Below are positions 1-5,485 of a DNA stretch of 8,870 nt, one piece after another. The stretch covers positions 1,086-9,955 of the forward strand of contig JANLFZ010000218.1 of assembly GCA_024653385.1 (NCBI GenBank), in the 5' to 3' direction. The notes beneath the pieces are model-generated. The model was not told the origin of the DNA and ran no database searches. It saw nothing but the letters and a program-made list of their open reading frames with translations. The number at the start of each line of letters is the position of its first letter. The stretch's first letter is position 1. A program made the position numbers and the translations under genes. This stretch comes from Thermoguttaceae bacterium (GTDB lineage Bacteria > Planctomycetota > Planctomycetia > Pirellulales > Thermoguttaceae).

Positions 1-2935
1 TGTTCTGGAACTGCACCTCGCCGATGAGGAACTGGGCCCGAGCGGCCGGCTCGCTGTTGGCCCGGCCCACTTTGTCGGTCTTCTCGATGGTCCGCTGGTA
101 GCAGTCGACCGCCTCTTTCAGCCGGCCGAGGTTCTGATGGACCCAGCCCAACTCGCAGAGCAGTTCGGGGGTCACGGCCGAGTCGGGGAACTGATCGACC
201 CCGCGGGCGAGGTGCTTTTGGCCTTTTTCCCATTGTTTCAGTTGGGCGGCCGCCTGTCCGGCGTGCAGCAGGGCCAGGGCCTGGAACTCTTGGTTGTCCA
301 AAGCGGGCAGGGCCTCGTAGGCCTTTAGGGCCTCGGCATACGACCCTTGCTTGAACAAGCACTCGGCCTCCATGAATTGCCCGTCGGCGGCCAGGGGGCC
401 GCTGGGGTATCGCTGGCGCTGGTAGGCGAATGTTCTCTGGGCGTTGGGGTAATTCTGCTGATGGTAGTAGCACCAGCCCAGCTTGTGCCCGGCCTTTTCG
501 CCCAGCGGGGTGCCGTCCTCCTTTTCCAGGGCCGCATAGTAGCTTTTCGCCGCGGCGGCATAGTCCTTGTTGGCGTACGCGAATTCGCCGATGTTGTACA
601 AGGCTTCGCCCACCAAGGGGCTCGTGGGATGTGTCGCGGCCAGTTGCTCGAACTGCTTGACGGCCTCGGCCTGTTGCCCTTGGAGTTTCATGGCCCAGGC
701 CCATTGATAGCAGGCCTTGTCGGCGCCGGAATACGCCGGATCGTCCTTGAGCAGGCTGCTGAACGTCGCCGCGGCCGGCGCGAATTGCTTCATTTCCATC
801 TGGCACAGTCCAAGCAGGAACCGCGCGTCGGATCGGTCCTTCGGATCGAGCTTGGCGATGGCGGCCTGAAGATCCTCGACCGCCGGACCGAACCGACTCA
901 GTTGGTGCCGCGCCATCGCGCGGGCGTACCGGGCCCGGGGAACCAGCACGTGCTGGGGAAAGCGGTCGATCAGCGTGCCCAACACGGTCTCGGCCGCCGC
1001 GGGATCCTTCCGGTTCAACTCGGCGCAGCCCAGTTCATGCATGGCGTGCGGCGCCAGGGGGCTGTTGGGCCAGTCGGAGATGACCCGGCGGAACTCGGTT
1101 GCCGCCAGGTCGAACTGGCCCGCCAACGCGGCGCACTCGCCCAGGCGGTAGTGGGCTCGATCGGCCAGGCGGCTGTTCGGATACTCGGCCAGGAACCGCT
1201 CGATCGCCGCCTTGGCCTTGCCCAGGTCGTTCGCGTGGCGGTAAGCCTGGGCCAGCGCCAAGAGCGTTTCGTCGGCCTGGCGCCACTTGGGTTGGGCGGC
1301 CAGCGACGCCTCGAGCGACTTGACCGCGGCCTCGTATTGCTTTAGTTCCAATTGGCTGCTGCCGATCAGGTAGTGGGCCTCGGCGCGCGAATCGGGCGAG
1401 CGAAGGCTACCGACCAGGGGCTCCAACGCGGCGATCGTCTCGGCATAGCGTTTCTGGGCGAACAGGGCGACCACGCGGCGGACCTTCCACAACTCGGCGT
1501 CGGCGTGGTCCGCGTACTTCTCGATCAACGTCGCGTACCGCGAGGCCGCTAGCGCGAACTGGCCCAACTGCATGTGGCTCTCGGCGGCCACGTGGGTCAC
1601 GTCGGGAACCAGAGCGTGGCCGCGATAGGCTTCGAGAAACGCCGTGGCGTGCTTAAGCGCCGCGGCCGCGTCGCCCGTTTCCAAGGCCGCGAAGCCGGCC
1701 ATGTACAGCGCCTGCGGAGCGATGGGGTCTTTCGGGTGCTTCGAGGCCACCGCGGCGTACCGCGCCGCCGACTCGGCCCGGCGTCCCGGGATCTCATAGA
1801 CGGCGTCGGCCTGGTCCATGAGCAACTGGGCCGCCCATGTCGTCTGGCCCGACCGCCCAAGCACGCCCTCGACCATGGCCAGGGCCTTTTCGGGTTGCCG
1901 TTCCTTGAGCAGGCACCGGGCGATCCAGTGCGCGGCCTCGAACGACGCGGGTCCACCCGACGCGGCGATCTCGCCGAGCACCTGCCGGGCCGCGGCATAG
2001 TTGCCGGCCAGATAATGGCACTTGCCGCCGGCCAACGCCGCGCGCTGGAGGTACTGGGACTTGGGGAACTTCGCGGGCACCGCCGCGTAGATCCCGGCCG
2101 CCTGGTCGTGACGCCCAAGCTGCACTAGCGCGTCGGCTTGACGCACCATCGCCAGGTCGGCCATCGCGAAACCCGGCCTGCTTGCCACCGCGGCGAAACG
2201 CTTCGCCGCTTCGGCGGCCTGTCCCGTGGCCAAGAGCGTCTCCGCCCGACGCAACTCGACCTCCGCCGCCAGGCGGTGACCGGGGTAGCGGGCCAGGAAG
2301 GCGTCGTAGACCTTGCCGGCCGCCTCCATCTGGCCGGTCTCCTCGTAGGCCACGCCCGCCGCATACGTGGCATCGACCGCCAATTTGTGTTCAGGGTACT
2401 TGGCCACCAGCCGGGTGTACGCCTGGATCGCTTCGGCCTTCTTGCCCTGGCCGTACAGGCTTTCGCCGCGGTAGTACAGGGCGTCGGCCACGTGTTCGCC
2501 CTGCGGGTACTTGGCAACCAGCGCGTCGAGCGTCGCTAGTGCGCGGTCGTACATCTCGGTCTTTCCCGCTTGAGCCATGGCGAACTGGCTCACGCCGAGA
2601 TACAGATACGACGTCTCCAGCAGGTCCAGGTTGGGGAACTTCGCCAGGACCGTCTCGAACGTGCCGACGGCCTGTTCGGGCCGGCCGCTCTGATAGTAGC
2701 ACACGCCGAGGTAGTGATAGGCCTTGCCCACCCGAGGATCCTGAGGATACTTGTGGATGAACGCCTGCCACTCGTCGGCCGCCAGGGCGTATTCGCCGCG
2801 GTTCTGAAGGGCCACGGCGGCTGCATACCGGGTGTTGGCGTCGGTCTCCTGGCCGGCGACGCTCTCGACCAGGGCGATGTCGAGGGACACGGCCAACAGG
2901 AGCATCATCCGTCGGATGCTTCGAGTGTACGCCAT
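1..2935 (-). CDS. Giant exported TPR-repeat protein, C-terminus outside the window
   Basis: The frame is open without interruption from an ATG at 2935 to the left edge, giving 978 residues with no stop. Residues 1-28 look like a Sec signal peptide: R5, R8 and R9, a hydrophobic stretch at 10-23, and an SVA-type cleavage site around residue 27. D19 inside the core weakens this. The remainder is back-to-back TPR-like helical pairs of about 34-38 residues, typified by AYxxLGxCYYQSG, EALYNIGEFAYANKDYAAAA and GHKLGWCYYHQQNYPNAQ. The helices are linked by short turns such as KYPQDPR, RYPGHR and EYPNSR. This pattern matches the TPR_6/YbgF-BamD-like outer-membrane-lipoprotein class. Its role is inferred to be a periplasmic protein-protein scaffold. 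A TAGGAGG RBS sits 8 bases before the ATG. In related genomes I would expect ExbB/ExbD-type genes downstream, but they lie outside the window. The TPR assignment is secure; the specific function is unknown. Confidence 0.93.
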   Translation of the reverse strand, partial: MAYTRSIRRMMLLLAVSLDIALVESVAGQETDANTRYAAAVALQNRGEYALAADEWQAFIHKYPQDPRVGKAYHYLGVCYYQSGRPEQAVGTFETVLAKFPNLDLLETSYLYLGVSQFAMAQAGKTEMYDRALATLDALVAKYPQGEHVADALYYRGESLYGQGKKAEAIQAYTRLVAKYPEHKLAVDATYAAGVAYEETGQMEAAGKVYDAFLARYPGHRLAAEVELRRAETLLATGQAAEAAKRFAAVASRPGFAMADLAMVRQADALVQLGRHDQAAGIYAAVPAKFPKSQYLQRAALAGGKCHYLAGNYAAARQVLGEIAASGGPASFEAAHWIARCLLKERQPEKALAMVEGVLGRSGQTTWAAQLLMDQADAVYEIPGRRAESAARYAAVASKHPKDPIAPQALYMAGFAALETGDAAAALKHATAFLEAYRGHALVPDVTHVAAESHMQLGQFALAASRYATLIEKYADHADAELWKVRRVVALFAQKRYAETIAALEPLVGSLRSPDSRAEAHYLIGSSQLELKQYEAAVKSLEASLAAQPKWRQADETLLALAQAYRHANDLGKAKAAIERFLAEYPNSRLADRAHYRLGECAALAGQFDLAATEFRRVISDWPNSPLAPHAMHELGCAELNRKDPAAAETVLGTLIDRFPQHVLVPRARYARAMARHQLSRFGPAVEDLQAAIAKLDPKDRSDARFLLGLCQMEMKQFAPAAATFSSLLKDDPAYSGADKACYQWAWAMKLQGQQAEAVKQFEQLAATHPTSPLVGEALYNIGEFAYANKDYAAAAKSYYAALEKEDGTPLGEKAGHKLGWCYYHQQNYPNAQRTFAYQRQRYPSGPLAADGQFMEAECLFKQGSYAEALKAYEALPALDNQEFQALALLHAGQAAAQLKQWEKGQKHLARGVDQFPDSAVTPELLCELGWVHQNLGRLKEAVDCYQRTIEKTDKVGRANSEPAARAQFLIGEVQFQN

Positions 2936-2943
2936 CGGCACAA

Positions 2944-2950
2944 CCTCCTA
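2944..2950 (-). promoter_or_regulatory. Strong ribosome binding site of the TPR gene
   Basis: On the minus strand TAGGAGG lies 8 bases before the ATG at 2935. This is a near-perfect anti-16S match and fixes the start of the TPR gene. Confidence 0.8.
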
Positions 2951-2958
2951 CCTAGTCC

Positions 2959-2985
2959 ATCATAGCAAACTCGCCCAGCCCGCAA
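2959..2985 (-). promoter_or_regulatory. Candidate extended -10 promoter of the TPR gene
   Basis: Reading the minus strand, TGCTATGAT forms an extended -10 (TGn plus TATGAT, five of six matches to TATAAT) at 2959-2967. A weak -35-like TTGCGG at 2980-2985 is separated by a 15-bp spacer, which is short. Transcription would start near 2952, leaving a short leader that contains the RBS. The -10 is good and the -35 is poor, so this is a sigma-70-type candidate only. Confidence 0.45.
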
Positions 2986-3014
2986 AGCACCGCTAGACCC
3001 CGAGACGGCGCAAA

Positions 3015-3413
3015 ATGAGTAGCCAAGACGCGGCGGATCCCCAAGAATCGAGGCCCCAAGGGCCTTCGCGTCAGGCCGCATCGCCGCACCGCATCCGCCT
3101 GCGCCATCCGTGGCACTCGGACTCCCAGGAAGGCGCGCGGCGATGGCGCCGGCATTTCAATCGGCCCACGGGCTTGGATCCAACGCAGCGCGTGTGGATC
3201 GTGATGGAGCGGATTGCCGGCTGCGGTCATGCCGCGCTGAACGGCTGCCCGCTGGGCCGCTTTGGAGACGAACCGGACGTGCCCTGCCGGTTCGACGTGA
3301 CCGATCTCGTTCAGCTCCACAACCGGCTCGAGCTGACCGTCGAAAGGACTCTAGCCGAGACGGCCCCGGCGGCCGGTCCGCCCGCCGACGTCTGCCTCGA
3401 GATTCACGGTTGA
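3015..3413 (+). CDS. Small beta-sandwich (sugar-binding-like) protein of unknown function
   Basis: The protein has 132 residues. Residues 1-25 are polar and low in complexity, with no signal peptide. They are followed by a basic, aromatic stretch (RHPWHSD, RRWRRHFNRPTGLDP). A segment at about 58-110 reads RVWIVMERIAG, then ALNGCPLG, then FDVTDLVQLHNRLELTV. The run of hydrophobic strand, LNGxxLG turn, FDVTDLL-like strand and NxLxL strand resembles the jelly-roll sugar-binding domain at the N-terminus of GH2 glycosidases. That is a fold-level resemblance, and no catalytic domain is present. It is probably a stand-alone cytoplasmic binding or structural protein; the ligand is unknown. The ATG at 3015 is preceded only by a weak GAGACGG. 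It is divergent from the TPR gene (79 bp apart), and its 3' end overlaps the anti-sigma gene tail to tail by 10 bp. I consider it real because the domain pattern is coherent in this frame; the opposite-strand frames look like scrambled Arg/Pro/Ser sequence. Confidence 0.75.
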   Translation: MSSQDAADPQESRPQGPSRQAASPHRIRLRHPWHSDSQEGARRWRRHFNRPTGLDPTQRVWIVMERIAGCGHAALNGCPLGRFGDEPDVPCRFDVTDLVQLHNRLELTVERTLAETAPAAGPPADVCLEIHG

Positions 3414-4135
3414 CCGTCGAGCGGACGGGCCGCCGGCAGGTCGAACCTGGGAAGCCGCGTGACGCGAGGGACGGGCGGCCCGAACAAGGCATCGCCCGGC
3501 ACGTACTGCGTGCCCGTGCAAACCACCAGCACGCGGCCATCGCCCAGGAGCACGTTCCGGGCCGGCGACGCGGCCGACAGCGCTGTCCCGCCCAACCCGT
3601 CCGGAGCCAACAGGGGCGGTCGTTCGCGAGCGAGGGCATTGGGCAACTGGCGGGGGTACTGCTGCGCCGCGACCGCGTATTGCAGAGCGAACTCGCGCAG
3701 GTTGTCCTGGCAGGTGGCCAGCCGGGCGCGGCTTCGGGCGTGCTGGATGGCCGGAACCAGCGCCAACCCGATGGCGAACAGCACCGCGATCGCCGCGGCC
3801 AGGTCGGTCCAGCTCCACGTGGCCGCCGAACTGGGCGGCACATAGGATGCACTCATCCGCTCGGCGCGCCGGCGCGGTTCCACCTTGGGCGCATCCGCTT
3901 GAGGGGTCGGACCGGCAAACAGCGCGACGAACTCGCACGTGCGCGCGGCCAGTCCTTTCGGCGGACGGAACGGCTTGCGCGCGGGTGCAAGCCGCTTGAG
4001 ACTCGCCCGCACCCGAACCAGCTCGCGCCGCAAACTTGCGTCGCCCGCCAACTGCTCGGCCAGGGCCCGCTCGTCGTCGGCATCCAATGCCCCGAGCAGG
4101 TAGCCCAGCAGTTCTCCTCGATCGTGCTCAGCCAT
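3404..4135 (-). CDS. Membrane anti-sigma-like protein with DUF1559/pseudopilin-like segment
   Basis: The protein has 243 residues. Residues 6-50 (ELLGYLLGALDADDERALAE and the following helix) resemble the N-terminal anti-sigma domain that holds ECF sigma factors, but without the zinc-binding His/Cys motif of the ZAS type. A basic linker at about 84-93 is followed by one membrane helix at 111-130 (DLAAAIAVLFAIGLALVPAI). Directly after it, residues 131-165 read QHARSRARLATCQDNLREFA and then QYPRQLPN. This closely follows the post-helix pattern of planctomycete DUF1559 type-II pseudopilin-like proteins (PAxxxARExARRxxCxNNLKQ). The C-terminal part (from about 190, with LLGDGRVLVVCTGTQYVPGD) is presumably outside the cytoplasm. 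The start codon lies inside the end of the sigma gene (ATGGCTGA, 8-bp overlap), so the two are translationally coupled. Anti-sigma function is inferred from position and the N-terminal pattern; the domain fusion is read from the sequence. Confidence 0.82.
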   Translation of the reverse strand: MAEHDRGELLGYLLGALDADDERALAEQLAGDASLRRELVRVRASLKRLAPARKPFRPPKGLAARTCEFVALFAGPTPQADAPKVEPRRRAERMSASYVPPSSAATWSWTDLAAAIAVLFAIGLALVPAIQHARSRARLATCQDNLREFALQYAVAAQQYPRQLPNALARERPPLLAPDGLGGTALSAASPARNVLLGDGRVLVVCTGTQYVPGDALFGPPVPRVTRLPRFDLPAARPLDGQP

Positions 4136-4784
4136 TGCTGAAAAGCTGCGCTAGGTTCAGGGTCTCGTTGAGCTTGAGAATCGCCGCGTGCAGCCGGCTC
4201 TTGACCGTGCCGACGGGCACTTCGAGAACCTCGGCGGCCTCGCGGTACTTCAAGCCCTGGTAGTACACCAACAACACGACCTGACGAAGCACCTCGGGAA
4301 GGCGCTCCACGGCCTGTCGCACGTACTCCCCTTCTTCTGCCGATTGGTATTGCTCGGCTGGGTCGCGCTCGTCACTGTCCAGGAGGTTCGTCAGCGGACC
4401 CGTTTCGTCGTCGCACCGGCCTTCCCCGCGGTGGCGGTCCAGACTGACCATCCGATGACGCCGGTTACGCCGTTGGGCGTCGATCGCCTGGTTGGTCGCC
4501 ACGGTGTACAGCCACGGCCGAACCTTGCGGCCCGGCTCGAACTGGCCACACTTCAAATGCACCTGAAGGAAGGTGGTCTGGAAGGCGTCCTCGGCCATCT
4601 GGGCATCGCCCAGGTAGTTCCGAAGGTAGCTGTACAATTCGGCCTCGTACCGATGCACCAACTCGTCAAACGCCCGGCGATCCCCCCGGTTTCGGTAGGC
4701 CAGAAGGAGGTCCTCATCGGTCGGATCGCTGACCGAGGAGATCCGGGTGGCACGGGTTCGCGTCGTGTCGATCGTGCTACTCAT
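4128..4784 (-). CDS. ECF-type RNA polymerase sigma factor
   Basis: The protein has 218 residues, a normal length for an extracytoplasmic-function sigma factor. Region 2 spans about 24-106: DEDLLLAYRNRGDRRAFDEL, then AEDAFQTTFLQVH, then RPWLYTVATNQAIDAQRRNR. Together these form the core-binding and -10-recognition helices. A variable acidic linker follows at about 115-150. Region 4 spans about 155-208, with RLPEVLRQVVLLVYYQGLKY and a helix-turn-helix EAAEVLEVPVGTVKSRLHAA that contacts the -35. It directs RNA polymerase to a specific regulon and is probably held inactive by the coupled membrane protein immediately downstream. I chose the ATG at 4784 because residues upstream of it in the open frame (up to 5018) are unlike any sigma factor and would run across the promoter region. 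No strong RBS is visible before it. Confidence 0.95.
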   Translation of the reverse strand: MSSTIDTTRTRATRISSVSDPTDEDLLLAYRNRGDRRAFDELVHRYEAELYSYLRNYLGDAQMAEDAFQTTFLQVHLKCGQFEPGRKVRPWLYTVATNQAIDAQRRNRRHRMVSLDRHRGEGRCDDETGPLTNLLDSDERDPAEQYQSAEEGEYVRQAVERLPEVLRQVVLLVYYQGLKYREAAEVLEVPVGTVKSRLHAAILKLNETLNLAQLFSNG

Positions 4785-4884
4785 TTCACTACGGGTCCGT
4801 GTGGAGGATGGTTCGACGCGACGCGGAGCAATCGCTGGCCTGGCTCCGAATGCCGGCGAACGAGGGGCCCTCCAAAGAGCCTCC

Positions 4885-4915
4885 ATTGTAGCATGAATTC
4901 CCGCCGGCATGCTAC
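4885..4915 (-). promoter_or_regulatory. Candidate sigma-operon promoter with overlapping 8-bp dyad
   Basis: On the minus strand TGCTACAAT (extended -10; -10 hexamer at 4885-4890) lies about 100 bp before the sigma start. A perfect inverted repeat, GTAGCATG at 4888-4895 and CATGCTAC at 4908-4915 with a 12-base loop, overlaps the -10 and fills the spacer. No convincing -35 was found. The arrangement would suit an operator for a repressor, or a structured leader. Neither side is followed by a T-run, so it is not a standard terminator. Confidence 0.4.
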
Positions 4916-5046
4916 CAAAATGCGATGGACCGCAGCGCGTCGTTGCGGCTAGGCTCCATGCCAAGCACTGTTCTTCCGTATACGCAACGCCCGTGCCGAG
5001 GCCGAACAACCCTCGCAATTCACACGATTGGCCCCCGGACGATCAC

Positions 5047-5077
5047 CCGTAACATCTCTTCAACCAAAAGGTTACGG
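5047..5077. repeat. 7-bp inverted repeat with 17-bp spacing
   Basis: CCGTAAC at 5047-5053 and GTTACGG at 5071-5077 are perfect inverted copies separated by 17 bases. A smaller nested AACC-AAAA-GGTT hairpin sits at 5062-5073. It lies in a relatively AT-rich part of the gap, about 260 bp upstream of the sigma gene. It could be a two-half-site operator or a chance dyad. Confidence 0.35.
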
Positions 5078-5212
5078 CGAATCAACGCGATGTCCAACCC
5101 TCTAGAGGGATCCGACGAACGCCGCCACATGCCCCATGCAAGTCTTTCCGACGATTACAAACGCGCCGACCCGTGGAAGAAATCGAAGAAAATGCGCTCC
5201 AGCCGCGCCCAT

Positions 5213-5335
5213 ACCCGCCCGACGCGCCAGCGAGGGAATGAACCGCCGGGGCACGCCCCGCCGCCAACAGGACAGGGCCATGCCGACCCGTGGCGTCCCC
5301 AAGCGCCACCCCGTCGGCCATCCCTCGCCAGCCCC
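5213..5335. repeat. Palindromic intergenic repeat element (planctomycete-type)
   Basis: The outer arms GCGAGGGA (5230-5237) and TCCCTCGC (5321-5328) are exact inverted copies. Inside are a perfect 6-bp hairpin CGGGGC-AC-GCCCCG (5247-5260) and an imperfect hairpin: GCCGAC 5282-5287 with GTCGGC 5313-5318, and TGGCG 5291-5295 with CGCCA 5304-5308. The left flank CCCGACGCGCCAGCGAGGGA (5218-5237) is a core I associate from memory with dispersed planctomycete repeats; in one frame it translates as ARRASEG. The element is non-coding, has no transposase, and resembles a REP/MITE-type sequence. The boundaries given are approximate. Membership of a genome-wide family is inference, since only one copy is in the window. 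Confidence 0.55.
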
Positions 5336-5352
5336 CATTCTGCCCAGCCCCG

Positions 5353-5472
5353 CTAAGGTCCCGTGCTTTCGTCGACCACCTCGTTGGCCGCCTTGCTCAC
5401 GAGCATGTCTCGGTTCACGCCCGTGCGCTTGGCAAAGAACCAGTCGCGCCCGGAGTTGCCGTAGAGGTGATC
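5353..5472 (-). pseudogene. Remnant of the C-terminus of an RTX-type surface protein
   Basis: A 39-codon stretch ending in TAG at 5353-5355 reads DHLYGNSGRDWFFAKRTG, then NRDMLV, then AANEVVDES. The GNSGRDWFFA motif followed by a short acidic tail resembles the C-terminal end of large hemolysin-type calcium-binding or cadherin-like cell-surface proteins of planctomycetes. An in-frame TGA lies immediately upstream (5473-5475), and no suitable start codon or RBS precedes it. It is therefore the stranded 3' end of a gene whose body has been lost. Codon use is still gene-like (mostly G or C at third positions). It sits just downstream of the Hsp70-like gene and abuts the palindromic repeat. The family call is by motif only. 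Confidence 0.5.
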
Positions 5473-5485
5473 TCAGCATCTTCGG

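Larger units (their letters stand above)
4785..5485. other. About 700-bp gene-poor gap
   Basis: No convincing complete gene was found on either strand. Open frames here encode Arg/Pro-rich, low-complexity sequence without recognisable motifs. The gap contains the sigma promoter and dyad (4885-4915), a second dyad (5047-5077), a 12-bp palindrome CCCTCTAGAGGG (5098-5109), the palindromic repeat element and the RTX-type remnant. No terminator with a T-run was identified after the Hsp70-like gene. Confidence 0.6.

Noticed and set aside
347..1345. 332-codon open frame on the plus strand
   Set aside because: It lies opposite the TPR gene. Its repeated Gly/Leu/Arg-rich text mirrors the TPR repeats and has no RBS or domain.
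3110..4141. 343-codon open frame on the plus strand
   Set aside because: It is extremely Arg/Gly-rich, antisense to the anti-sigma gene, and overlaps the better-supported 132-residue gene in another frame.
4785..5018. 78-residue N-terminal extension of the sigma factor
   Set aside because: The extension has no sigma-like content and would cover the candidate promoter and dyad. MSSTID at 4784 gives a normal ECF length.
5098..5116. TCTAGAGGGATCC, resembling a cloning-vector polylinker
   Set aside because: It has one extra G relative to the common XbaI-BamHI polylinker, and no other vector sequence surrounds it. It is most likely a chance palindrome (CCCTCTAGAGGG).
5282..5318. Hairpin as a Rho-independent terminator of the Hsp70-like gene
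   Set aside because: The stem is imperfect and no T-run follows on either strand. It is better explained as part of the palindromic repeat element.
4925..5356. 143-codon plus-strand frame in the gap
   Set aside because: It is Pro/Arg/Ser-rich, has no RBS or domain, and crosses the dyads and the repeat element.
5102..5479. 125-codon minus-strand frame in the gap
   Set aside because: It runs through the palindromic repeat in one frame and the RTX-like remnant in the wrong frame. Composition is Arg/Gly-rich with no motif.
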